DNA from: Aestuariivivens marinum
GTDB lineage: Bacteria > Bacteroidota > Bacteroidia > Flavobacteriales > Flavobacteriaceae
Assembly (NCBI RefSeq): GCF_022662175.1
Contig: NZ_JAKMCR010000002.1
Coordinates: 310,001 to 374,000 of the forward strand
Direction: 5' to 3'
DNA length: 64,000 nt
A model generated the notes under the pieces. It made no database searches and was not told the origin of the DNA. It saw nothing but the letters and a program-made list of their open reading frames with translations. Shown piece by piece: positions 36,821 through 46,055 of the stretch; the first letter of the stretch is position 1; each line of letters begins with the position of its first letter. A program made the position numbers and the translations under genes.

Positions 36821-39800
36821 TTATTCTTTTAATTGCTTTGATAGGCTTACAAACATATTGTCATTTCCTTTTTCAAAAGGCACCAATACAAATCCATATG
36901 AATGTCTTTGGTTAGCTAATATTTGATATTCCTTTTGGGGTCTAGCCCCCCAACTATCATCACCACCAACACCTCTTTGGCCTAAATCGATATGCAATTC
37001 TACCAAATCCCGTTCTAATATATCAATAGTATGTTTGCTTTGGTTAAACTCTGGAATACCGTCTATTCTGTATTCAATATTTGTAGAGGCAGCATCTCCA
37101 TAATTTAAATCTGAAGACATATCAAAATCTTCAACTGTCATATGCAGGGCACTGATTCCCAAACCTTCTACAATGTTTTTAGCAACAACAAGCAAACCAT
37201 TATTACTATTATTGGATAATGCTACCCAACGCACATCTGTTTTATACCCATTTTCTTGTGGGCGGATGTATGGTACATATTGATCTTTGACCTTAGAATG
37301 GTATAAATCGATAAAAGCTGAAGCTTTTCTGTCTTCATAGTTTTCCCAAGGTCCCCTACCAAAGTAAGATATGTTATCGTATGTTTTAGGTAACTGCATA
37401 CGCATACCCACTCTAGGAATGTCTGAGTTGTAGTCTGTTGTTTCCAAAGTATTCTCAACCTCAACAATGCCTGTCCCGTGCATACGATAGGTGCTAAAAA
37501 ATTGTGTATCCACCCCGGGTAATTGATACGTTACATGCAGCGTAACAACATTATTAGCAACTTGATCAACATTAATCTTTGTTACCTTTGAAAACAAAGA
37601 TGCTTTTTTCCACTCAATGTTGTTTTTATACATTTTATTTCCTGCGTCGTTATCGGTAACGGCTCTCCAAAAATTTGGTTTTGGCCCTTTACCATCTTTC
37701 AACAACTCAACACCATTAAACTTATAAGAAGTCAATCTTCCTTCGACGCTACTGAACTGCAAATCACAAACCTCATTAAAAATACGAATGCCATTGTTGT
37801 TTTCTTCAACTTTTAAAGCTGGTCCAGAATCGGTTTCCATAGATTGGGTCACATAAACTTGGTCCAAACGTATTTGTTCGTGTGCCACTTGATACCCTTT
37901 TGGTAAAAGTCCCCAATCCTGTTTTGTTAGTGCTTTAATCTCTAAAAAATATTCTGTATTTGACTCATAATTTACATCACTTAATGGTACCCTAACAAGC
38001 TTACCTGTATGGGTATTAACATCTATGGTTTCAATAGGAATTGTCTTTAATGTTTTACCATCAGCCTTAATGTAAGCAATAAGGTCAAAGTTATTTAAAT
38101 TGGTAAAATCGTATAGGTTTTCAACCAAAATCCGTAATTCCTTATGCCTATTAATTCCCTTGGGCTTAAAATTAATGAACTCATGGGCCTTTTTAACTTC
38201 ATATAATCCTGGTTGTGGTGTTCTGTCAGGAAATACAATACCGTTATTTAAAAACGTGTTATCCGTTGGCATGTTTTCACCATAATCACCTCCATAGGCA
38301 TAATAACGTTGACCTTTGTCATTGGTCTTCCAGATCGACTGGTCTACCCAGTCCCAAATAAATCCTCCTTGTAAGTTTTCGTATTGCTCAATAACATCCC
38401 AATAATCTTGAAAATTACCTGTACTGTTACCCATGGCATGGGCATATTCGCTAGGTATAAACGGTCTATCCGTTTTGCTTTTCCCTATAACTTCAAATGT
38501 TGCAGGTGATGGATATTGTGGAACAATAATATCGGTATTCCAATCCATATCATATAAGCTACCGTCATAGTCTTTGTATGGGCGTTCATATTGAACGGGT
38601 CGCTTTGATTTATCTGCGGCTTTAATGGCTTTGTAGCCTTCAAAAAAATTAATACCATTACCGGCCTCATTACCCATGGACCATATGATAACCGAAGGAT
38701 GGTTCTTATCACGCTCAACCATACGTACCATTCTATCGACATGTGCTTTTTTCCAATTTTCCTTTTTTGCCAATGAACGGTCTCCATAATACATACCATG
38801 AGATTCAATATTGGCTTCATCTACTACATATATACCATGCTGGTCACACAGTTCGTAAAATCGTCGCCCTCTTGGGTAATGGCTCAAACGGACCGCATTT
38901 ATATTATTTTCCTTCCAAAGAGTAATATCCTTCATAATCATTTCCTCAGACATTATATGTCCGGTTTCAGGATCGGTTTCCTGAGTATTAACCCCCTTTA
39001 ACGTGATACGTTGACCATTTACTAATAGTAATCCGTTTTTAATTTCTACACTCCTAAAACCTATTTGGCTGGATGTTGTTTCAATAAGAAGTCCTTTTTT
39101 ATTCTTTAGCTCAATTATTAATGTGTATAAATTAGGATGCTCGGCATTCCAGTGTCTTATATTTCCTATTATGGCTTCAAATGAAACCTTATCGGTTGTA
39201 TTCTTAGCTATAGCTGCATTTTTACACCCCTGTTGAACCACGTTGTAACCATCTAATATTTTGTATGATATTTCAATTGTTTGATTTTTAGACAAATGGT
39301 TTTCAAATACAACATCCAATTCAAATTTGCCATTCTCATAACTTTTATCTAAACCAGAAACTACCTCAAAATCCTTAATACGTAGTTTTGGTTGGGCATA
39401 AACAAATACACTGCGTTCTATGCCACTTATTCTCCAAAAATCCTGACACTCGAGATAACTGCCATCGGTCCATCTAAAAATTTGAAGCGCTACAGTGTTT
39501 TTTCCAGGTTTTGCAAACTTGGTTATATTAAATTCAGCTGGTAACTTACTACCTTGGGAATAGCCTACATAGTGCCCATTAATCCAAACAAAACCTCCCG
39601 ATTTCATTGCACCAATGTGCAGAAATATTTCATTACCATCCCAATCTTGTGAAATGGTAAAATCCCTTCTATAAGAACCAACAGGATTATATTCTTGAGG
39701 CACCTTCCCTGGATACTTTGGGTAAATTCTGTCTTCAAATTCCATATCACTTGCAACAGGAGCTTTATAATCAGCAAATTCATATTGATGGTTTACATAG

Positions 39801-40141
39801 ATAGGGATACCAAAGCCTTCCACCTCCCAGTTTGAAGGAACTTTTATATCGTCCCAATGACTGACATCTGCTTGTGGTTGCATAAAACTAGAAGGACGGT
39901 CTTTTGGTGAACGCACCCAATTAAATTTCCATATACCATCTAAACTAAGCTTGTATTTTGGTGAATTGTTTTGTCTGTCCACTTCAGAGGTAAAAGAAGT
40001 AAAAGAGGCGTGTGCATCTACTTTGTTTTCTGAAATAACCGTTTCGTTTCCAATATAATAATCAATGTTTTCGGGATTGTTTTGGGAAATACAATAAGTA
40101 TTTATTAATGAGCACAGAAGTAAAGTAATTGAGTTTTTCAT
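36821..40141 (-). CDS. Glycoside hydrolase family 2 beta-galactosidase, exported
   Basis: A 1106-residue LacZ-type enzyme. A signal peptide (about 1-19) is followed by the sugar-binding, immunoglobulin-like and TIM-barrel domains. The acid/base Glu is in IIWSMGNEAGNG and the nucleophile Glu in PFIPSEYAHAMGNS. The C-terminal small-chain domain (about 790-1090) with SYFGRGPWENYEDRK is present, so the length is that of the full LacZ family. It is monocistronic, with no SusC/SusD genes nearby, so it is not in a typical polysaccharide utilisation locus. The substrate is probably a beta-galactoside from algal or plant material. Confidence 0.95.
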   Translation of the reverse strand: MKNSITLLLCSLINTYCISQNNPENIDYYIGNETVISENKVDAHASFTSFTSEVDRQNNSPKYKLSLDGIWKFNWVRSPKDRPSSFMQPQADVSHWDDIKVPSNWEVEGFGIPIYVNHQYEFADYKAPVASDMEFEDRIYPKYPGKVPQEYNPVGSYRRDFTISQDWDGNEIFLHIGAMKSGGFVWINGHYVGYSQGSKLPAEFNITKFAKPGKNTVALQIFRWTDGSYLECQDFWRISGIERSVFVYAQPKLRIKDFEVVSGLDKSYENGKFELDVVFENHLSKNQTIEISYKILDGYNVVQQGCKNAAIAKNTTDKVSFEAIIGNIRHWNAEHPNLYTLIIELKNKKGLLIETTSSQIGFRSVEIKNGLLLVNGQRITLKGVNTQETDPETGHIMSEEMIMKDITLWKENNINAVRLSHYPRGRRFYELCDQHGIYVVDEANIESHGMYYGDRSLAKKENWKKAHVDRMVRMVERDKNHPSVIIWSMGNEAGNGINFFEGYKAIKAADKSKRPVQYERPYKDYDGSLYDMDWNTDIIVPQYPSPATFEVIGKSKTDRPFIPSEYAHAMGNSTGNFQDYWDVIEQYENLQGGFIWDWVDQSIWKTNDKGQRYYAYGGDYGENMPTDNTFLNNGIVFPDRTPQPGLYEVKKAHEFINFKPKGINRHKELRILVENLYDFTNLNNFDLIAYIKADGKTLKTIPIETIDVNTHTGKLVRVPLSDVNYESNTEYFLEIKALTKQDWGLLPKGYQVAHEQIRLDQVYVTQSMETDSGPALKVEENNNGIRIFNEVCDLQFSSVEGRLTSYKFNGVELLKDGKGPKPNFWRAVTDNDAGNKMYKNNIEWKKASLFSKVTKINVDQVANNVVTLHVTYQLPGVDTQFFSTYRMHGTGIVEVENTLETTDYNSDIPRVGMRMQLPKTYDNISYFGRGPWENYEDRKASAFIDLYHSKVKDQYVPYIRPQENGYKTDVRWVALSNNSNNGLLVVAKNIVEGLGISALHMTVEDFDMSSDLNYGDAASTNIEYRIDGIPEFNQSKHTIDILERDLVELHIDLGQRGVGGDDSWGARPQKEYQILANQRHSYGFVLVPFEKGNDNMFVSLSKQLKE

Positions 40142-40185
40142 ATATTAAAAAAAGAGCTTAAAAATTTAAATATTTATCCTGACAC

Positions 40186-40193
40186 CAAATATA
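40186..40193 (-). promoter_or_regulatory. -7 promoter box of the beta-galactosidase gene
   Basis: On the minus strand TATATTTG matches TAnnTTTG exactly, 44 bases upstream of the ATG. No convincing -33 element is visible. The rest of the 323-base gap to 40464 shows no gene. Confidence 0.4.
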
Positions 40194-40416
40194 CAATTCT
40201 TCTACACTAAGCCATCTACTATTAAATCTATTTTCGACATTAAAATGTTTGCTAAGACCATCTTAAAAAAGAATATCATTTTGAATGATTTAGCTTAGAA
40301 TCGTAAAAATTATGTCAACAAAATTTAGTATATTTCGAATATCTAAGTTATTCATGCCTTAACAATAGGCCTATCTAATTCCCCTTTTCTTCTTATTGTA
40401 CTTGCCTTTAAAACGG

Positions 40417-40460
40417 AGTAGCTGAAAACCGATAAGAGTAGGCATAATTTAAAATCACTA
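40417..40460 (+). repeat. Leader repeat, copy 1 (upstream of the EthD gene)
   Basis: A 44-base segment matching 40806-40849 at 38 positions. Shared cores are GAAAACC, AGAGTAGGCAT and ATTTAAAATCACTA. It ends 4 bases before the start codon at 40465. Confidence 0.75.
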
Positions 40461-40464
40461 AACA

Positions 40465-40788
40465 ATGAAAAAAGGAACCATTAAAGTAAGTGTATTATAT
40501 CCTAACGAAACAGGCAAGTCATTTGATATGGATTACTACTGTAATAAACATGTCCCCATGGTTGGAGGGCTTTTAGGCAATGCCTTGATTGGCGCCACTA
40601 TTGAAGAAGGTGTTTCTGGTGGTGAACCAGAGTCGCCCGCACCTTATGTAGCCATGGGAAACATTTATTTTGAGACTATTGAAAGTTTCCAAAATTCCTT
40701 TGGTGCCAATGCCGATAAAATTATGGCAGACATCCCTAACTACACTAATATAGAACCTGTTATTCAAATAAGCGAAGTAAAAATCTAA
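40465..40788 (+). CDS. EthD family protein
   Basis: A 107-residue dimeric alpha-beta barrel protein of the EthD family (IKVSVLYPNETGKSFDMDYY, then KHVPMV). The members' enzymatic roles are mostly unknown; the name comes from an ether-degradation cluster. The next gene shares an almost identical leader, so the two are probably controlled together. Confidence 0.88.
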   Translation: MKKGTIKVSVLYPNETGKSFDMDYYCNKHVPMVGGLLGNALIGATIEEGVSGGEPESPAPYVAMGNIYFETIESFQNSFGANADKIMADIPNYTNIEPVIQISEVKI

Positions 40789-40805
40789 AACAATATTATT
40801 AATGT

Positions 40806-40849
40806 AGCAGCCGAAAACCACTTAGAGTAGGCATCATTTAAAATCACTA
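40806..40849 (+). repeat. Leader repeat, copy 2 (upstream of the SnoaL-like gene)
   Basis: Second copy of the 44-base leader, lying 17 bases after the EthD stop and ending 2 bases before the ATG at 40852. Confidence 0.75.
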
Positions 40850-40851
40850 GA

Positions 40852-41361
40852 ATGAAAACACTAAACAACTTTATAATATTTACAACGCTCCTGTTGTTAT
40901 GTATTACAATAGTGACCGGTTGTAAAAACCAAACCGAAGAAACTAAAGAAGTGACTCCAGAACCTACATTTGACCTGACTATAGCCAAAGCTGAAATTGT
41001 AGCAGCGAATAAAACATTTGCTGACCTTTTTGTTGCAAAAGACTCTGCTGGCATAGCCAATTTATACACCCAAGATGCCAAATTTATGATGAACGGAAGT
41101 CCAGCAATAGTTGGCAGAGAGCATATTCAGTCAGTTATATCTAGCATCATAAACTCAGGTGTTTCATCTGTCGACTTAATAACTCTTGATGTTTGGGGCA
41201 CAGAAGACCTTGTTACAGAAGAGGGTGAATTGGCATTATATGTTGGGGAAAATAAGGTCGACGAAGGTAAATATCTCGTACTATGGAAAAAGGTAGATGG
41301 TAAATGGTACTTATTTAGGGATATTTTCAATTCTAATTTACCTCCAGCCCAATCTGATTAG
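40852..41361 (+). CDS. SnoaL/DUF4440-like lipoprotein
   Basis: A 169-residue lipoprotein: signal peptide with lipobox at VTGC (Cys about 24), then an NTF2-like domain (about 50-165) with LYTQDAKFMMNG and the terminal KVDGKWYLFRDIFNSN pattern of DUF4440 proteins. The domain may be a small-molecule binding or isomerase-type pocket. The ligand is unknown. Confidence 0.87.
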   Translation: MKTLNNFIIFTTLLLLCITIVTGCKNQTEETKEVTPEPTFDLTIAKAEIVAANKTFADLFVAKDSAGIANLYTQDAKFMMNGSPAIVGREHIQSVISSIINSGVSSVDLITLDVWGTEDLVTEEGELALYVGENKVDEGKYLVLWKKVDGKWYLFRDIFNSNLPPAQSD

Positions 41362-41370
41362 TATACATTC

Positions 41371-41410
41371 GTCATCCTATGTTTATATCCTTTTACAAAC
41401 ATAGGATGAC
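41371..41410. terminator. Bidirectional terminator between the SnoaL-like gene and purC
   Basis: GTCATCCTATGTTT (41371-41384) and its perfect complement (41397-41410) form a 14-bp stem with a 12-base loop between two convergent genes. Confidence 0.75.
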
Positions 41411-41412
41411 AA

Positions 41413-42360
41413 TTATTTTAAATAGTTGAGTACATTATCTTCAATTCGCTGTTGTATATTGGAGACATCCGCTTTAACAAAGGTTTCACCAGTGATATTT
41501 TCATAAAGCTCAATATAACGCTCACTAACAGTTTCAATGTATTCATCACTCATATATGGTACTGTTTGCCCTTCTAAACCTTGAAACCCATTACTAATGA
41601 GCCATTGACGCACAAACTCCTTGCTCAACTGTTTTTGGGGCTCTTCTTTTGACTGGCGTTCCTCATAACCGTCTGCATAAAAATATCGTGAGGAGTCTGG
41701 CGTATGGATTTCATCTATAAGTACAATTCGTCCATCTTTTGTTTTGCCAAATTCGTATTTGGTATCCACTAAAATCAATCCACGAGATGCAGCTATCTCA
41801 CTACCTCGCTTAAACAATTTACGTGTATAATCCTCTAAAACATTATAATCGGCTTCGCTAACAATACCTCTTTTTAAAATATCTTCCCGTGAAATGTCCT
41901 CATCATGATCTCCTTTTTCGGCTTTAGTGGCAGGAGTTATAATGGGCTCTAGAAAAGCATCGTTCTCTTTCATGCCTTCAGGCATAGGTACACCACATAA
42001 CAAACGCTTGCCCGCCTTATATTCACGGGCGGCATGCCCCGACATATAACCACGAATTACCATTTCAACCTTAAAGGGTTCACACAATTCCCCTATAGCT
42101 ACGTTAGGATCTGGAGAAGCGGTTAACCAATTAGGCACCAAATCTTCTGTTGCAGCCATCATTTTAGTGGCAATTTGATTTAGTATCTGTCCCTTATAGG
42201 GAATGCCTTTGGGCATAACCACATCGAAAGCCGAAAGCCTATCGGTGGCAATCATCACCAATTGCTCATCATTAATATTATATACTTCGCGCACTTTGCC
42301 TTTATAAACACTTTTCTGCCCTGGAAAGTTAAAATTGGTGTCTGTAATGGTATTACTCAT
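41413..42360 (-). CDS. purC: Phosphoribosylaminoimidazole-succinocarboxamide synthase
   Basis: A 315-residue SAICAR synthase, which ligates aspartate to CAIR in purine synthesis using ATP. Conserved blocks are [34 protein letters not shown] and the Asp-rich [14 protein letters not shown]. It is of the longer type common in Bacteroidota and fungi. It is the only purine gene in the window, lying downstream of phoH on the same strand. Confidence 0.96.
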   Translation of the reverse strand: MSNTITDTNFNFPGQKSVYKGKVREVYNINDEQLVMIATDRLSAFDVVMPKGIPYKGQILNQIATKMMAATEDLVPNWLTASPDPNVAIGELCEPFKVEMVIRGYMSGHAAREYKAGKRLLCGVPMPEGMKENDAFLEPIITPATKAEKGDHDEDISREDILKRGIVSEADYNVLEDYTRKLFKRGSEIAASRGLILVDTKYEFGKTKDGRIVLIDEIHTPDSSRYFYADGYEERQSKEEPQKQLSKEFVRQWLISNGFQGLEGQTVPYMSDEYIETVSERYIELYENITGETFVKADVSNIQQRIEDNVLNYLK

Positions 42361-42500
42361 TTTTAGTTTATTCTTTATGAGTTGATTATTTATTCATTTA
42401 ATAAAATCCTAGCCCAAATTAAAGCGGTAAACCCTGAATGGAAACCGAGATTCTCGAAAGTCCTTGAGGAATACAGCAGTAAGCTGGAATAGCAACTAAG

Positions 42501-43457
42501 CTAAGACTCCCTATTTTCAATACTTTTATAGGCTTCTATAACCTTTTTAACTAGTTTATGTCGAATCACATCTTTGTCGTCTAAAAATACCATTCCTACT
42601 CCTTCTACATTTTTTAAAATTAACAAGGCTTCCTTTAATCCAGAAATAGTACGTCGTGGTAAATCTATTTGTCCTGGGTCACCTGTTAATAAAAACTTGG
42701 CATTTTTTCCCATACGGGTTAAAAACATCTTCATTTGTGCATGGGTAGTGTTTTGTCCTTCGTCCAATATCACAAAAGCATTATCTAAAGTACGCCCTCG
42801 CATAAAGGCCAATGGTGCAATTTGAATAGTACCACTCTCTATATAATGCGCCAATTTTTCTGGCGCGATCATATCGCGCAAAGCATCATAAAGCGGCTGC
42901 ATATAAGGATCCAACTTTTCCTTTAAGTCCCCTGGAAGGAACCCAAGGTTTTCACCAGCCTCAACAGCAGGTCGTGTTAAAATAATACGCTTGACTGCTT
43001 TACTTTTTAATGCTTGAACAGCCAATGCTATGCCCGTATAGGTTTTACCCGTCCCTGCTGGGCCAATGGCAAAAACCATATCATTTTTACGCATACTCTC
43101 TACCAATTTGCGTTGGTTGGCAGTTTGTGCTTTTATTATCCTACCACTTACGCCATGAACAATGACTTCACCACTTTCCTGCGATGTATTATAATCATCA
43201 CTACTAGTACTCGTTAGCACGCGCTCAATAACATTTTCATCAAGTTTATTGTATTTAGCAAAATGCTTTAGAAGCATCGTTATTCGATGATCGAATTCCT
43301 CCAGTAATTCTTCATCACCAAAAGCTTTAATCTTATTTCCACGTGCTACGATTTTTAGTTTTGGAAAGTATTTTTTTAATAATTCAATATTGGTGTTGTG
43401 AGCTCCAAAAAACTCCTTTGGAGTAATCTCTTCAAGTTCGATTATAATTTCGTTCAA
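42501..43457 (-). CDS. PhoH family ATPase
   Basis: A 318-residue PhoH-like protein. An N-terminal KH-like segment (about 1-100) is followed by the ATPase domain with Walker A GPAGTGKT (about 133-140) and Walker B VILDEGQNTT. PhoH proteins are thought to act in RNA metabolism. It precedes purC by 140 bases. A possible -7 box, TATTTTTG, lies 99 bases upstream of its start on the minus strand. Confidence 0.93.
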   Translation of the reverse strand: MNEIIIELEEITPKEFFGAHNTNIELLKKYFPKLKIVARGNKIKAFGDEELLEEFDHRITMLLKHFAKYNKLDENVIERVLTSTSSDDYNTSQESGEVIVHGVSGRIIKAQTANQRKLVESMRKNDMVFAIGPAGTGKTYTGIALAVQALKSKAVKRIILTRPAVEAGENLGFLPGDLKEKLDPYMQPLYDALRDMIAPEKLAHYIESGTIQIAPLAFMRGRTLDNAFVILDEGQNTTHAQMKMFLTRMGKNAKFLLTGDPGQIDLPRRTISGLKEALLILKNVEGVGMVFLDDKDVIRHKLVKKVIEAYKSIENRES

Positions 43458-43611
43458 AGGCTAGAATTTTGTTTATAATTTTATCCAACATCAATAAAAA
43501 ACATGATTACTAGACAAAATGATTTATTAGTTTTGCATATATAGGTTGTAAAGCTCAAAAATACATAAATTTGGGTGACCTAATACTAAAAACATATCAA
43601 CAATTTTGCCG

Positions 43612-44502
43612 ATGGCGATAATAACATTAACCACTGATTTTGGTGAAAAAGATCACTTTGCTGGCGCGACAAAAGGCGCTATTTATAGTGAACTCCCCAA
43701 TGTTAAGATTGTTGATATCTCACATTCTGTTTCTCCATTTAATATTCCGGAAGCAGCATATATTATACAAAATGCCTACAGCAGTTTTCCAAAAGGCACC
43801 ATACATATTATTGGAATTGATTCTGAAATTAATCCTGATAACAAACATGTTGCCTTAAAGTTGGACGATCATTTTTTTATTTGTGCCAACAACGGTATTC
43901 TAAGCATGATATGTTCAGAAATTGCTCCAGAAAAAATTGTTGAAATAAACATTCACGATAAAATTCAAACCAGTTTTCCTGTATTGGATGTGTTCGTAAA
44001 AGTGGCTTGCCATATAGCAAGAGGAGGAACTCTGGAGGTTATTGGAAAACCCATTACCGATATTAAACCAATTAAAAACATAGTCCCGTACGTAAATGAC
44101 GATAAAAACCAAATTATAGGCAGTATAATTTACATAGATAATTATGGCAATGTGATCACTAATATTAAACGTACTTTTTTTGAAGGTATACAAAAGGGTC
44201 GTGAATTTGAAATTTCTGCTCGTAACCACAAATTCAAAAAAGTACATAACAAATACAGTGATATTGTAAATTTTGATATTCCAGAAGATAAACGCCATGA
44301 TGAAGGCAGGGGATTGGTAGTCTTTAATTCGGGAAATTTTTTAGAGATTGCCGTATATAAAAGCAACTCTCAAACCGTTGGTAGCGCCTCTACCCTTATG
44401 GGTTTAAAGTTGATGGACACAGTTAGTGTTAATTTTATTAAGAAAAGTGTCGAAATTTTCCCTGAACGTCCACTGAAAACTGAGCTAAATGAAAACATAT
44501 AA
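43612..44502 (+). CDS. SAM hydroxide adenosyltransferase (DUF62)
   Basis: A 296-residue enzyme that hydrolyses S-adenosylmethionine to adenosine and methionine. I start it at ATG 43612 (MAIITLTTDFG) rather than the TTG two codons earlier. The DUF62 hallmarks are LTTDFGEKDHFAG, IVDISHSVSPFNI, GIDSEINPD and the C-terminal STLMGLKLMDTV. It shares ancestry with fluorinases but has the hydrolase signature. It diverges from phoH. Confidence 0.9.
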   Translation: MAIITLTTDFGEKDHFAGATKGAIYSELPNVKIVDISHSVSPFNIPEAAYIIQNAYSSFPKGTIHIIGIDSEINPDNKHVALKLDDHFFICANNGILSMICSEIAPEKIVEINIHDKIQTSFPVLDVFVKVACHIARGGTLEVIGKPITDIKPIKNIVPYVNDDKNQIIGSIIYIDNYGNVITNIKRTFFEGIQKGREFEISARNHKFKKVHNKYSDIVNFDIPEDKRHDEGRGLVVFNSGNFLEIAVYKSNSQTVGSASTLMGLKLMDTVSVNFIKKSVEIFPERPLKTELNENI

Positions 44503-44568
44503 CTCTTATTATTGTTAAAACTAATTTTTTAGCTAAAAAAACATTAACAGCATTAAAATCGTTTTTAA

Positions 44569-44769
44569 TCTAAAAATCAAGATATTAGTACTTTTATAGC
44601 TCAACCTTTTTTTGATTTAGATATAGACCTAAATAACCCCAATATATTTTATATATTGCTTTTAGAATGATTAAACGGTATTGGAACAATTCCACTAATC
44701 GAAATTATTAAAAACGTTGTGAACAAGTTAAAATTATGGAGCGAAGACGAAATTACTACGCTTAATTAG
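44569..44769 (+). pseudogene. Possible decayed gene with an internal stop
   Basis: One plus-strand frame reads as protein across a TGA at 44668 (AQPFFDLDIDLNNPNIFY before it, IEIIKNVVNKLKLWSEDE after it) and ends at TAG 44767. There is no clear start and I do not recognise it. The remainder of the 44503-44853 gap holds a possible -7 box (TATATTCG near 44800) but no intact gene. Confidence 0.38.
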
Positions 44770-44853
44770 AAAACAAAAATCGCTATTAAACAGTAAAATT
44801 TTTATATTCGTGGATTAATATTGTGAGACCGGGATTGCTAATCAAAAAAAATA

Positions 44854-45573
44854 ATGTACGCCATACTTAAAAAAGAAATAAACTCATTTTTTGCATCACC
44901 TATAGGCTATTTGGTTATTGCGGTTTTCCTGTTATTGAATGGTCTATTTTTATGGTTATTTAAAGGAGAATTCAATATTTTGGATTATGGCTTTGCAGAT
45001 CTTTCTTCTTTTTTTATGCTAGCACCCTGGATATTGATTTTCTTAATTCCAGCAGTAACCATGCGGAGCTTTTCCGATGAAAAAAAGCAAGGCACATTAG
45101 AGCTTTTACTAACCAAACCCATTTCCCTCATCAATATTGTTTTAGGTAAATATTTAGGGGCTTTAATTTTAATAGTAATCTCCCTTTTACCAACATTGCT
45201 TTATGTTTATTCAGTTTATGAACTGGGAAATCCGGTTGGAAATCTAGATATTGGAAGTACTATGGGCTCCTATTTTGGATTACTTTTTCTTGTTGCTGCT
45301 TATACGGCTATTGGCGTGTTTAGCTCTACACTGTCAGATAACCAAATAGTGGCTTTTATAACTTCTGTTTTTATTTGCTTGGTATTTTATGTTGGATTTG
45401 AAGGCATCGCCGATTTTACATCAAGTACCTTTACAGATCAATTGGGTATGAGTTATCATTTTAAAAGTATGGGACGTGGTGTGTTAGACACTCGTGACAT
45501 TATCTATTTTTTAAGCCTAAGTATATTTTTTATTGTTTTGACCAAAATCAACCTTAGCAAAATCAAATTATGA
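44854..45573 (+). CDS. gldF: Gliding motility-associated ABC transporter permease GldF
   Basis: A 239-residue ABC-2 type permease with six membrane helices. The characteristic opening is EINSFFASPIGYLVIAVFLLL-like, followed by RSFSDEKKQGTLELLLTKP. GldF works with GldA (ATPase, not in the window) and GldG in an exporter needed for gliding in Flavobacterium johnsoniae. Whether this organism glides is not shown here. The stop overlaps the start of the next gene (ATGA). Confidence 0.94.
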   Translation: MYAILKKEINSFFASPIGYLVIAVFLLLNGLFLWLFKGEFNILDYGFADLSSFFMLAPWILIFLIPAVTMRSFSDEKKQGTLELLLTKPISLINIVLGKYLGALILIVISLLPTLLYVYSVYELGNPVGNLDIGSTMGSYFGLLFLVAAYTAIGVFSSTLSDNQIVAFITSVFICLVFYVGFEGIADFTSSTFTDQLGMSYHFKSMGRGVLDTRDIIYFLSLSIFFIVLTKINLSKIKL

Positions 45574-46055
45574 TTCTAACACCTGCTTTTATTATTTTAA
45601 TAAGCTTAATCTTTATTTTAGTTTGGCTATTTGCCAGAAGCATAGATAAACGCAAATGGGTGGTTTTGTTAATTACAATCGCTGCAACACCCGTGGTTTA
45701 CTTTTATATATTTTATCCATTTATAAATATATTCACTAATTTTCACCATAAAAAGTATTTTAATGCAGATGCTTGGGAGGCCAAACCAGCATTACGCTAC
45801 GAGATGAGTGAAAACATAATACATTCAAATTTACTGGATGGCAAAAGTAAAACAGACGTAGAATACTTATTGGGAAAAAGTAATTGGTACAGCTGGGATG
45901 ATTCCTTAAAAATGAATTCGCCTGATAAGTGGAATTATAATTTGGGTATGAAGCCCGGTGCCTTTAACAGAAATAAGGAATGTTTGGAAATAGAATTTAA
46001 AAACAACCTTGTTAAACGTGTTACGCAATATCAGTTTGAAGAAACCTTTGAATAA
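45570..46055 (+). CDS. Unknown membrane protein inserted between gldF and gldG
   Basis: A 161-residue protein with two N-terminal membrane helices (about 5-25 and 30-53) and a C-terminal extracytoplasmic domain. The domain contains KSKTDVEYLLGKSNW and a strand LEIEFKNNLVKRVTQ, reminiscent of the BamE/SmpA fold. It overlaps gldF by 4 bases and gldG by 8 bases, so it is translated as part of the transporter operon. I do not recognise a named family. Confidence 0.75.
   Translation: MILTPAFIILISLIFILVWLFARSIDKRKWVVLLITIAATPVVYFYIFYPFINIFTNFHHKKYFNADAWEAKPALRYEMSENIIHSNLLDGKSKTDVEYLLGKSNWYSWDDSLKMNSPDKWNYNLGMKPGAFNRNKECLEIEFKNNLVKRVTQYQFEETFE

Noticed and set aside
36821-40141. Beta-galactosidase as part of a polysaccharide utilisation locus
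   Set aside because: No SusC/SusD pair, sensor or other carbohydrate enzyme is adjacent, and the gene has its own promoter box and terminator.
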